Of a stretch of DNA of 64,000 bases, positions 44,591 to 55,574 are shown in pieces. Position 1 is the first letter of the stretch. Each line of letters opens with the position of its first letter. The position numbers and the translations under genes are program-made. Under the pieces are notes generated by a model that saw nothing but the letters and a program-made list of their open reading frames with translations, searched no databases and was not told the origin of the DNA. The stretch is taken from contig NC_045139.1 of assembly GCF_008831285.2 (NCBI RefSeq), positions 26,642,412-26,706,411 of the forward strand, written 5' to 3'. Origin of the DNA: Nymphaea colorata (lineage: Eukaryota > Streptophyta > Magnoliopsida > Nymphaeales > Nymphaeaceae).

Positions 44591-47565
44591 TGTGTCACAC
44601 CCCAACCCTTTTGACCTTCAAATAATTTTTTTTTTAAACATAAAACATTGAGGTGCGACAACACAACAATTAAAAAGGAAATGACCTATGCAATTCAAAA
44701 TAATAGAGCAAACTTTCCATTATGTAATAATTTCAGTTCATACAAAACTCACATTAGATTTCTCAATGATACATATGACAAAAATGCCTCAAAACCACAA
44801 CTTTGATGCCTAACAAAAACAAGACATAAAAAAGACTTAAACATGATGCGCTAGCACTACAATAGACCCAAAACCTCCCCAGTAGGATGTGAGTAGTCAA
44901 TTGATCAACCTGCTGCCCTGGGTCTGCCAAAACCTGAAAAATAAAGACAATTGAAGGCTTAGCCTTCACAATATAACAACAAGTCAGATAAATCCCTGAC
45001 CCTCTAAGGTAAGGGCTCAAATATGAGGTATACAAATCGTGATAGGGCATATATTCACATGACTTGTCATGGAAGCCCCACACATATGCCATGACATGTA
45101 AAGGCTACTCCATGGCCACAATAGCACATTCATTAGTCACATGTCATTCATGCTTGAACACATCATTCACATACAGTTCATTCACATTCTTTTCATTTAC
45201 ATTAGCTTTAGTGAATTCACAGTTTTTGTAGGTGCAAACAAAGACACGTGCATACATGAACAGCCTACAACCTCTCGTGGTGACCCGAAATGATATGGAT
45301 CCATTCACGCTGCAACGGTAGAACACTCATCCATGGATGTGCGAATTCCAAGGAGATATATTCAGTCTTCCCTAGAACACTCAGTTTGAGAAGGCGGAAG
45401 CCCAACACTCCAAGCACATCACACAACAATACCATAGGGCCTTGCACCGCCTGCGCTTATCAATGGCGAAGGCGGGACATCTCCCAAATACATTGCCACA
45501 ACCTACTAGTCTCTCATCTCTTATTCTTTCTTACTTATCATTATGATTGCACATTCACAAAATAACCGGCTATCTCATGAGGTTGGTTCTCTTCACGAGT
45601 GCAACCACACCTCCAATTCCTTCCACACAAGGGCTACACATATAGTTAACATTTTTATCTAGCTGTCATAACATTACAGGTACAACTACCCTTCAATTTC
45701 ATTCATTTGCATTCATGCCCGTGACAATGCATGTGCAACATATCACAACATTCACATTAATCACACACATCAATTACATATTTCAAAACTTAGCTAAACC
45801 ATGGAGAGTAGTCTCGATCAATGATTGGCTGGTAGTTGTCATGTGCAATTATCATTCTAGGATGCTTTCTAATGCACATTTGGGGTCGAGGAGATACTTG
45901 ACTTGATACCCCACCTCATTGGTTTTAAGTAGTTATCAATTCTAGTATGCACATACAATTGCGTAGTAATTTTCAAAACAAAACTTATAATGATTTGCAA
46001 AACAAAACTTATTTTATAACAAATCAATCACATGCATACATACACTCATTCACAACACAGTCATAGGATCCAACAATCCTGAAAACACACATTCAAAGAT
46101 TGGTCCCATGCAGAGATTTACTTGGAATGCCGCCATGCCTGCAAACAAAATCAACCTTCATGTCTTGTTGCTCAAAGTCATAGCTTCACGTCTTGTTGTT
46201 CAAGGTCTAATGGACATGCTCTATGTACCTGCAAACATAATCAAACGATAAGATTTCTACTCATTCTGCTTTACAATCTATACAAGTATAAAATATAATC
46301 ATTGAGGCATAGGTCTTCGCCTCAAGAGGGTGTCGACGTGTAGTGTCGACCCACAAAACCCTCCAATAGGTCTCTTCCCAACCCTACAAGTTACCACCAA
46401 ACGATCTATGTTATGAGCTTTCAAATCAACCAATCTCTAATGCACATTTCACTTGCTTTCATAGTTGAGGCGTCTACCCAATGTTACACCCAACTTACAT
46501 ATTCTTCTCCAACAAACACTCCAATACACACATTGACAATAGTATGTGCCACAAGTTTGCAACAACAGTCCTACATCTTCTCAACCACATCTCATCTCTA
46601 TCATGTTTCCTAATCACTTCGAAAATCAATCCATCATGTTAAAGAGATAGATATACACATAAATCCTCGTCCTTCTCAAAATAGTCATTACCTTTGTTCA
46701 AAATAGCAACATCGCTCATATGCATTCCAAATCATCGTCTCATGAGTCTAGCATGCTCAACTAATAATTATACATGCAATAACAGTGAATTTTAGATAAT
46801 TTAAGCTTGATTAGGCCTCGCTCACCCCAAGCTTAGTGTCCAAACTACTGCAATATTCCCAGCAGCCACCTCAATTGTTCGATTGATCCTCAAGTGGCAA
46901 AAATCATGCAATGCTGCCACCACCAACACCTTTCATTCACTGATAAGAAGAGAAAGATGTGTCCCAAGCTGTAATTTCAATCCAACAACCACTAAATAGT
47001 GAGAATCAGCGGAAAAAGGTTTAAGAGAGGGGTCTCTAGAAGAGGCCCACAGTAGCTGTGTGGGAAGCTGAAGACGAGTGAAAGAGGGCACGAGAGGATG
47101 GGAATGAGAGGGAGACAGCACACGGTAAGGGGGAAACAACAGTGGACGACAAAGAGGGTGGGAAACAGAGAGTTCGGGCGAAGGAGAAGAGACTGGCGCA
47201 AGGGAGAATGCGAATGAAGAGATGAGAGAAGGTTGCGTAGGAGGGAGAGGTTGCAGATAGAGGGGAAGGTAGAGCAGGGTGGGTTCAGATAGAGGGGAGA
47301 GGCAGATAGAGAGGGCAAGAGAGCGTGAGAGTGGCAGAGGAGGGGGATAGCCCGGGAGAGAGAGAAGGAAACATAAGAGACAAAGAGAGAGCCCTAGCAG
47401 AGAGAGCGTGGGTGAGGAAGTGAGATAGCACGAGAGGAGAGGGTTGCACAGGAGGGAGGCCGTGCAGTGTGGGTAGAGGGAGTAGCAACAGAACAGTGGA
47501 GGAGAAGAAAGAAGAAGAAGAAGAAGGAAGAGAGAGAGACCGACGACTTACCTGTGCAACGCCGT
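44591..47565 (+). mobile_element. probable long gypsy-type LTR or LTR-derived DNA
   Basis: It opens TGTCACACCCCAACCC with GAGGTGCGACAACAC downstream, then CTGGGTCTGCCAAAACCTGA, TTCACATTC/CATTTGCATTCATGC runs and a long GA-rich stretch at 46930-47530. This composition recalls the long LTRs of plant chromoviruses. No protein-coding domain is present; low-complexity frames at 46933-47488 are not genes. The 3' border is not seen and copia-2 interrupts the region at 47566. Family assignment is an inference. Confidence 0.38.
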
Positions 47566-47802
47566 TGTAGGATGACTAGCAGGATGGCTACCGAATCAGT
47601 TTGGATTTTGAAGATAAAATCTTATTTATTAGTCAAGATATTGTTTCCAAATTTTGTTGTAACAAAGAAACCATTGTAACTCCATATCCCTAAATTCTTG
47701 CTACCGTGTATATTAGGATGAAATGTTGTCAATAGCAATACATAGAAGTTACGATTCTTCCAATTGAGTCTCTTCTTCTTCTTCCTTACTGTTATTTTCT
47801 CA
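47566..47802 (+). repeat. copia-2 5' LTR
   Basis: 237 bp, TG...CA, with one more CTT unit than the 3' LTR. Confidence 0.95.
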
Positions 47803-47814
47803 TGGTATCAGAGC
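47803..47814 (+). other. copia-2 primer-binding site
   Basis: TGGTATCAGAGC, the exact complement expected for the 3' end of initiator-methionine tRNA, immediately after the LTR. Confidence 0.93.
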
Positions 47815-47911
47815 ACCCGTGTGGGTAAGAGAGTTGGTTTTCTACTCTCTTGTTTCTCAGTTTTGTGCCCTGTTTCTCATTCTGCTGTGCCCTGTTTTTT
47901 GTCCTGCTCTC

Positions 47912-48550
47912 ATGGCTACCGTGTCAGGTGTTCACAATAATGGTGATGATCAAATTGAAGCCAACACGTCACCTTTTCTCCTGCATCACTCGGATAATCC
48001 TGGTGCTATTCTTGTGACCAGCCCTTTAGTCGGTGACAACTATGCAACATGGCAGAGGGCCATGAAGATGGCTTTAAGTGCAAAGAACAAATTTGGGTTC
48101 ATTGATGGTTCCATTCCCAAACCCTCGTTAAACAGTCCAGACTACAAAGCTTGGATCCACTGCAATGATTTGGTGCATTCATGGCTTCTCAACTCACTTT
48201 CAAAGGAAATCGCTAACAGCGTTATCTATGCCAATGAGGCTCGTGAGGTATGGAATGACCTACAAGATCGTTTTTCTCAAGGTAATGCTTCCCGTATTTA
48301 TCAATTGAAGAAGATGGTTTCTGATCTACGACAAGAGCAATATTCCTTACCAAATTATTTTACTCGTCTAAAGACTTTATGGGATGAAATTGCTTCATAT
48401 TCTACTATTCCTACATGCTCTTGTGGTGCTTTTAAAGAGTTTAATTCTTGTCAAGATCGTGAGAAAGTGTATCAATTTTTGATGGGACTCAATGAATCGT
48501 ATGACAACATTAGAAGCCATTCTTGCCATAGATCCATTACCCAATATTAA
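47912..48550 (+). pseudogene. copia-2 gag, N-terminal part
   Basis: Best start is ATGGCTACC at 47912; the frame is open from 47819 but the extra 31 residues are hydrophobic and not gag-like. Motifs are SPLVGDNYATWQRAMKMAL, DYKAWIHCNDLVHSWLLNSL, RIYQLKKMVSDLRQ and YQFLMGLNESYDNIR. After DNIR, around 48515-48525, the conserved frame moves to the one starting at 48492 (AILAIDPLPNINKVYS), so about one base is lost and gag is cut before its zinc knuckle. Confidence 0.9.
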
Positions 48551-51500
48551 CAAGGTTTACTCCCTTGTGCTACAAGAGGAAACTTGGTGGCTACTAGTTT
48601 CGCAGCTCTTAAGTTATAAAAATACTGCTTTAGCAGTAAATTCGTTACCTTCTTATAACAAAAACTTTCAGCCAAGAGGACAACAGTACATGAAGAACAG
48701 GCCACGTCCAAAATGTGACCACTGTGGTCAACTTGGGCATATCCAAGCACGCTGCTATGCATTACATGGCTACCCGCCTAACCATCCAAAATCTAAAGCT
48801 TCTTCTGAAATGGGTAAAGGCGGACACACTCAACATGGATCCTTGGCAAATGTCGCTACTGCTGCTACAGTTCTCTCTCAGCTGACTGAAGATCAACTCA
48901 GTAAATTAACGGCATGGCTTAGTGCTGATGACAAACCTGCTGCAGCAAACGTCGCAAGTAAGCATATACTCAATTCCTCCCATCATTTACCATGGATTAT
49001 TGATATCGGAGCCTCAGACCATATGACTCCCCAATTTCACTTGATGACCAATGTCATTCCTCTACCCAAAGTTCGCCTTATTAATCTTCCAAATGGCCAA
49101 CAACTTTCAGCTACTCATACAGGAACCATAGAACTCCAGCCGAACCTCATACTTATAGATGTACTTTACATACCAGAATTTAGATACAATCTATTGTCAA
49201 TCCCTAAACTCACAAAAACCACTGACTATGCTGCTGTTTTTCTCTCATCTTGTTGTCTCTTTCAGGACCGTTTGTCGAAGAGGCTGATTGGAGTGGGTAG
49301 CTTATGCGGCGGACTGTATCATCTACGATTACCGGCCATTTCTCATGCTCTTTCTGTTTCTTCCCTTAATAAATCTCATGTTTGGCATATGAGACTTGGA
49401 CACCCGTCGTTTGACAAAACTCAATCTTTGAATTCTGATGTTCTTATTTCCAAGCATGAATTTCTATGTGATGCTTGTCATAAAGCTAAGTTCTCTCGCT
49501 TGCCCTTTTCTCATAGTAGTAGTAGAGCAAGTTTTCCATTTGCATTACTTCACTGCGATATTTGGGGAGGATATGCCACGCCCTCACATACTGGAGCGTA
49601 CTACTTCCTCACTATAGTTGATGATTTCTCTCGTGCAACTTGGGTCTTCTTAATGCGTTTTAAGTCTGAAACTTTTTCTTGTTTCACTCGGTTCCATGCT
49701 ATGGTAGAAAACCAATTTCATACCAAAATCAAATGTCTTCGAAGTGACAATGGTTTAAAATTTCTTGCAAATAATATGCAAGAATTTCTTTATATGCATG
49801 GGATCGAACACCAAACTTCATGTGTTGTGACACCGCAACAAAATGGAAGAGTTGAAAGAAAACATCGTCACTTACTTGAAGTCGCCCGAGCGCTTCGTTT
49901 TCATGCACACTTACCTATTAAGTTTTGGGGCGAATGTATTTTAACAGCCACCTTCTTGATTAATCGTCTCCCATCCCCTATTTTGAATAATAAATCTCCT
50001 TTTGAACTCTTGTTTCATAACACACCCATCTATGAAGATTTGCGTGTATTTGGATGTCTATGTTATGCTCGAAATATGAGTGTACACCGAGATAAATTTA
50101 CCACACGTGCATATAGATGCATTTTTGTAGGATATCCTTCAAATAAAAAAGGATATAAAGTCTATAATCTTGACTCCAAAGAAATTTTTATAAGTCGTGA
50201 TGTGGTTTTTTATGAAGACCGGTTCCCATTCCAATTTCAAAATGATGATGGTTTGAACTCACCTGTGCTGCCAACCCCACAAGAAGACTATATGAGTGAA
50301 GAAAGTGACTCTCCAATTGTAAGTGCGTCCGAGCCAGCTCCACCAATGTCGCCATCCGTTCCACCTACTCATCTCGTGTCTACTGAACCAGTCAACCATC
50401 CTAATTCTTCCATTTCATCCCAATCTGAACCCACCATACGAAAATCAAGCCGCCCAAGACACCCACCTTCATATCTCAATCAGTATGTGTGCTCAAACGT
50501 AATGGTATCAGATTCACCGCCTAAGGATCCTCACTCCATGACGCCATCTTCAGGTACACGGTATCCCATTCAGAATTATCTTTACCATTCTAAGTTTTCT
50601 CCACAACACTTTGCATTTTTAACCTCTATTTTTAGTGATGCTGAACCTACCTCGTATGCGGAAGCGGTGCAACATCAACACTGGCGCAAAGCTATGGCTG
50701 ATGAGATCCATGCTCTCCAACAAAATACCACCTGGTCCCTTACTACCCTACCTCCAAACAAAATTCCAATTGGTTGTCGTTCGGTATATAAAGTCAAACA
50801 GAGGTCTGATGGTACCATCGAACGTTACAAAGCCCGACTTGTAGCAAAAGGGTATACACAAATTGAAGGTATTGATTTTCATGAGACTTTTGCTCCAGTC
50901 GCGAAGCTTACTACCATGAGGACTTTACTTGCGGTTGCTGCAACTCGCCAATGGTCCCTATATCAAATGGACGTTAGTAATGCATTCATACATGGGGAGC
51001 TGCACGAAGAAGTTTATATGACCATTCCTCCAGGTCTTCTTCGTGAGGGGGAGTATTCCAGTACGACTGTTTGTCGCCTCCATAAGTCCTTGTATGGACT
51101 TAAACAATCACCACGTAACTGGTTTCACAAGCTCATGACTGCCCTTAAGGATGCTCATTTTATTCAATCCAATGCAGATTACACATTATTCACTCGACAC
51201 TCTGGAAATCAGTTTATTGCTATCCTAGTGTATGTAGATGATCTTATTATTACAGGAAATGATGAGCAAGGTATTTCTTCAATCAAGACCTTCTTACACT
51301 CCAGTTTCCATATAAAAGATCTAGGAAATCTCAAGTATTTCCTAAGAATTGAGGTTGCTCGAGCGCCATCCGGGATATTTTTAAATCAAAGAAAGTATGC
51401 ATTGGAGATTCTTTCTGACGCTGGTCTATTAGGAGCAAAACCAGTCGATTTTCCTATGGATCAAAAACTGAAACTAACTCCAGAAGAAGGTGAACCGATT

Positions 51501-51605
51501 AAAGATCCAGCTATGTATCGAAGGTTAGTAGGGCGCTTGATCTATTTGACCATTACTCGTCCAAAAATAACATATTCAGTTCATACGTTAAGTCAATTCA
51601 TGTAA
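48520..51605 (+). pseudogene. copia-2 zinc knuckle, protease, integrase and reverse transcriptase
   Basis: One long open frame. Zinc knuckle: CDHCGQLGHIQARC (48714-48755). Protease: IIDIGASDHM at ~49002; the usual Ser after the catalytic Asp (DSG) is Ile. Pre-integrase: HVWHMRLGHPS. Integrase core: HCDIWGG, LRSDNG and RVERKHRH giving Asp, Asp, Glu. [43 protein letters not shown] and VYVDDLIITGND (YVDD at 51231-51242). The TAA at 51603 replaces what is normally Gln in QFMQ. Products would process the polyprotein, integrate and copy the element; the gag frameshift and this stop break it. Confidence 0.92.
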
Positions 51606-52139
51606 TCACCACGACTTCCACATTATGAAGCAGCTCTTCGTATACTAAGATACTTAAAATCATCTCCTGGAAAAGGTATCTTTCTATCATCATCTAGTGA
51701 AATGCAGTTAAGAGCATATTGTGATTCTGATTGGGCGAGTTGTCCTTCAAGTCAGAAATCAATAAGTGGTTTTGTGGTTTTTCTCGATAAAAGTCCAATC
51801 TCATGGAAGTCAAAGAAGCAAACTACTGTAGCCAGATCATCCACAGAAGCGGAATATCGAGCGATGGCTACTGCTGCATGCGAAATTGTATGGTTGAAGG
51901 CACTATTAAAGGATTTAGATGTACATCATCACAAACCAATAAGCCTATATTGTGACAATCAAGCAGCCTTGTATATCTCCAAAAATCCAGTTTGTCATGA
52001 ACGAACAAAACATATAGAACTGGATTGTCACTTTGTTCGAGAGAAGGTTCAACAAAAAGTAATTCAACCTCAGCATGTATCCACATCATTGCAGCTGGCT
52101 GATATTTTCACAAAACCATTGGGTAGAGATATGTTCTAA
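51606..52139 (+). pseudogene. copia-2 RNase H, separated from RT by one stop
   Basis: Continues in the RT frame after the TAA: AYCDSDWASCPSSQKSISGF, ARSSTEAEYRAM, YCDNQAALYISKNPV, ERTKHIELDCHFVREK and DIFTKPLGRDMF before its own stop. Acidic residues of the RNase H site are present. RNase H degrades template RNA during reverse transcription. Confidence 0.9.
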
Positions 52140-52194
52140 AGCTTGAAGGCCAAGTTGGGTGTCACAGATCTACACACTCCAACTTGAAGGGGAG

Positions 52195-52428
52195 TGTAGG
52201 ATGACTAGCAGGATGGCTACCGAATCAGTTTGGATTTTGAAGATAAAATCTTATTTATTAGTCAAGATATTGTTTCCAAATTTTATTGTAACAAAGAAAC
52301 AGTTTTAACTCCATATCCCTAAATTCTTGCTACCGTGTATATTAGGATGAAATGTTGTCAATAAAAATACATAGAAGTTACAATTCTTCCAATTGAGTCT
52401 CTTCTTCTTCCTTACTGTTATTTTCTCA
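52195..52428 (+). repeat. copia-2 3' LTR
   Basis: 234 bp, preceded by polypurine GAAGGGGAG (52186-52194) and followed by the target duplication GCCGT. Confidence 0.95.
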
Positions 52429-52540
52429 GCCGTCACCTTCCTCTGCCGGCCCAAACGTCGCCATTACCACACCTTCCGCCTCCAGTTCCTTCTCTACGTG
52501 GATGATCCCTTGCGATAAGAGAGGCAACGGTGAGGGAGAC
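52429..52540 (-). other. possible exon interrupted by copia-2 (weak)
   Basis: On the minus strand a frame reads GIIHVEKELEAEGVVMATFG, then PAEEGDG up to the copia target site. Across the target site the ancestral sequence would read on as VAQ and meet a strong donor, CAG|GTAAGT, at 47549-47556. So the element may sit a few bases inside the 3' end of an exon. Protein-like composition and the donor are the only evidence. Confidence 0.25.
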
Positions 52541-52649
52541 CAAGAGGAAGGTGAGGGAGAAGAGCCCTCATCGGGCTCTCACGCAGGTGAGTTCGGGGTC
52601 CGGGTCTCGACCCGCTCCAGCCCGACCTGCAATAATGAATAACGTTACG

Positions 52650-52856
52650 TTATGTAAAGGATTTTACAAGAGAAACAACGGGGCAGCGACTAAGAGAGAA
52701 ACGCGGAGCAATAGAGTGAGAGGAGGAAGACGAAACGGAAGGGGAAGAAAACCTGCCAGAGGAGGAGGAGGAAACGAGAAAGGGGTGAAGAAAGGTTCCG
52801 CGGTAGTGGAGAGATAAATCGGGAGTGGGAAGAAGAACAGAGGAAGAAGTGGCCAT
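52650..52856 (-). other. possible N-terminal exon with transit-peptide-like sequence (weak)
   Basis: A minus-strand frame from ATG starts MATSSSVLLPTPDLSLHYRG and is very rich in Ser, with Arg and few acidic residues, as in plastid transit peptides. It stops at 52650 unless spliced; the only nearby GT would give an intron of about 41 nt, too short for plants. It could belong with 52429-52540. GA-rich DNA can also yield Ser-rich frames by chance. Confidence 0.22.
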
Positions 52857-53100
52857 CAGGAGGGAGATGTGGAGGACGAAGAAAAACAGAGAGGTGGAAT
52901 AAAAAGGAGGAACTTGAAGGAGGCAGCGACCTCAGGGGTCGATTACTTTTTCTGCTAACAGAGCTACTCCTTTTTCTTTTGGTAGGAATGGTTGAAGGGA
53001 TCCTGCGAGAACAATCAATGTCTTGCAGCCATTTCTCTCTGCAATCGACTGCTCTCTCCTTCCCTCTATCGAGATCTCAAAGTAAACATGAGCCCGTTGG

Positions 53101-53152
53101 GTGTGTGTGTGTGTGTGCGCGACTGTGTGTGTGTGCATGTGTTTGTATGTGT
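53101..53152. repeat. (GT)n microsatellite
   Basis: Interrupted GT/TG repeat: GTGTGTGTGTGTGTGTGCG..CTGTGTGTGTGTGC. Confidence 0.88.
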
Positions 53153-53232
53153 TAAATGCACTTCTCCGTGCATAGAGATGCACATGTATTATTTCTGCTC
53201 TGGAGAAGAAATGATAACAAACATCGCATTCC

Positions 53233-53450
53233 TCATATATTGATGAGAACTTGCTTCTGCAACTCATAGTTCTCCCCATTTGCGGCTTCTAACTGAAGAT
53301 CGGCACTTGAAATCCTTTCATAGCCTTGCTGTGCCACCTGCTCTGCAAATCATTCATCACTTAATTACACAAAATATCAAAAGCCTTAACACTTGGATTT
53401 ACCTGGGATCAAGAGTTTCCATATTCGTTGCATGATAAGTGGAATTTGAT
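53233..53450 (-). other. exon-like coding, unidentified gene end
   Basis: Minus strand: a frame reading IPLIMQRIWKLLIP ends at CCCAG|GTAAAT (53403). After a 60-nt intron with acceptor TTTGCAG the frame continues from 53342 as EQVAQQGYERISSADLQLEA, then ANGENYELQKQVL, and stops at 53233. Both splice sites are good and the frame is kept. The Gln/Glu-rich helix looks like a coiled coil. I do not recognise the family. The start and other exons are unknown. Confidence 0.33.
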
Positions 53451-53689
53451 AACACAGAGGAAAAACATGTTTTCAACTTTTTATGTTGATTCCTAGTTTT
53501 CTAATCATGGAGATTCCATTTAAAGAGGCTTATGGATGTAAAATATGGTCAGGTGTATTATAATAAGTGTTTGTGTGTGAGTGTGTGCATTAACTGGTAT
53601 ATCTGATAGCTGTATATCATGGTTCCATGCACCTGTAAGATGTGCATGGAACACTTTTCTCTTAGCTTTCTACAGATTCACTTTATTTG

Positions 53690-53785
53690 TTTGATTCTGC
53701 CATGCTCTCCTCGATGACATCCACATCATATGTATTAACACCGCTTTCACCAGCATTACTTTGTTCACCTTCAAATAACATTCTT
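53690..53785 (-). other. short coding-like C-terminus, unidentified
   Basis: The minus strand reads KKKVTRMLFEGEQSNAGESG, then VNTYDVDVIEESMAESNK and a stop. The acidic, non-repetitive tail in otherwise AT-rich DNA suggests the end of a former gene or transposase. No splice site or domain supports more. Confidence 0.22.
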
Positions 53786-55574
53786 GTTACTTTCTTTTTT
53801 GGTCATTCATCCATAACTTCAACATATACAAAAATAAAAGAAAACCTACTTCAATTAAATAGAGAACTAAATGACAATAAAAAAGTTAAGTTAGTAACAG
53901 TGTGCGCTGTCCTAATATCGTGCTTCTAATCTGAGCATGGAAAGAGAATATGTATTAATTGACAAATAACAAAGAAGGAGGGGCAGAAATGAACATCTAA
54001 TTGCTGTGTGTAGTATGTGTGAACATGTATTAGAATACAACAAGGGCTGGGGAAGAATGAAATTAAACATTCATAAGTTGAATTTTACATGCTTACATAC
54101 ATTGAAATGAATTTATGGTAACGTCAATGTAATATCATGTACAATACCCATAACAATAACCTGAAAAAGCTGATTCAATGAAAATGTGAGACGAAATTTT
54201 GCATAAAAGGTACGGAAAGATGTTACTGTGTTGACTATGTTTCTTTAAGAATTAGCAATAACAAATGATACCCCATGCCTTTCAAATTTTCTAAAAATAT
54301 AAGAATGTTAATTTATATATGAAAATATCTTCCATTGTTACGAGGTCTTTATGGGCATGTGTATCCATGTATTATATCGATTCCACGTATATTTTCATCA
54401 AATATATCTACTAAAGGACAAGCCTTATCATGGTTGTTTCGGTTTACATCTCAAAAGGTTTTTTAAAAAGAAATCCATTCATCTATTTTCTTTTTTAATT
54501 CCTGAGCAGCATATATACATAAAGAAGAAAATGTAGATTTTAGCAATGGATCTACAAGAAAAAATAGATTTCAGCAATGGATGAGTGAAACCAGCTTATT
54601 AAAAGATTATAATTAAATATGCCATTAAGTAACTTGTTTTCTTAGGACTGATTCACATATGGCAACTAGGGAAAAAGATCATAACATAATTTCCTGATCC
54701 CCAAATTAGTATGTACAGAACCCTGAAAATTTAACAAAAAAACTATGAGTTAGACAAGAATACATGCTGAATATCGCCTCAAACTGAAATCATATTCCAA
54801 GAATTCAAGAAAGTTAAACAACATCATATACCAGAAAACTACAGCATAATTCAATTGCCAAATTAGGAGAAAACATAAAAAAATAAGTACCATATCTACT
54901 TTACCATAGAGAAAACAAAACGAATTAAAAAGGGCATAAGCACTTTTTAAAATAGTACTCTAAAAGGGCATAAGCACTTTTGTAGAATAGAAAACATCAA
55001 GGACGTATTTGCCTTGGTCAAGGAAAATGAGAGGATTATTTTAGAAAATGGTCAAGTAAAAGATATTTTTGCAAATACAAATACAAGGCAATGATTTCTA
55101 TGCTGTGCAGTTTGGTGCACCTGCATTTATATGTCAATCTGAACTAGCTTTTGCTGGAACAGATAAAGATATTTCCCACATTGAATTGGAATCCTAAGTG
55201 CACCATAAGAACTATGTCTCTAGTATGATCCTCATGAGTGTTATGCATTTCACTTAATTGACGTGTCGCATTTCACTTAATTGACTTGTCACGACACCTA
55301 ACTTAAAAGGTACACCATAGCTATCATTGACCCTGACACAATTCTAAACCCTAAAGGCGGTTTTTTTCAGGCAATAAGTTGTTTTTCTCCCAAAATTGGA
55401 ATCCTTTTACTTTTAATTTATGTTATCACATTATGCTTCAGTTATCACTCACGTAGTTGGATTTGGACCAAGATATATAGGATATCAAACAAACCATAAC
55501 ATACCCCATTTGCAACTTATTTTCAAGTCAAAGGGAGGGAAACTCAACACACTGAACAGCCTGTGTCCTTGTTA
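53786..55574. other. intergenic, no gene recognised
   Basis: AT-rich. Contains small direct duplications (AAAAGGGCATAAGCACTTTT near 54932 and 54965; GCATTTCACTTAATTGAC near 55245 and 55269). No supportable coding region. Confidence 0.4.

Larger units (their letters stand above)
47566..52428 (+). mobile_element. Ty1/copia LTR retrotransposon (copia-2), nearly intact, 4863 bp
   Basis: The 5' LTR (47566-47802, 237 bp) and 3' LTR (52195-52428, 234 bp) begin TGTAGGATGACTAGCAGG and end TTTTCTCA. By eye they differ at seven bases and one CTT unit, about 97% identical. A perfect GCCGT duplication flanks the element (47561-47565 and 52429-52433). A canonical primer-binding site and polypurine tract are present. 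Gag and pol are almost continuous, with one frameshift near 48520 and one TAA at 51603. This is a recent insertion now probably non-autonomous. Confidence 0.95.

Noticed and set aside
46933-47488. Three overlapping Leu/Ser/Pro-rich minus frames
   Set aside because: Translation of a GA-rich strand; all registers look alike and there is no start or splice context.
44591-47565. Treating 44.6-47.5 kb as a protein-coding gene region
   Set aside because: No frame shows a domain; the TGTCACACCCC border and GA-rich tail point to LTR-type DNA instead.
52932-53279. 115-codon minus frame with a His/Thr run
   Set aside because: Crosses the (GT)n microsatellite; the only protein-like part of this area is in another register (53233-53342).
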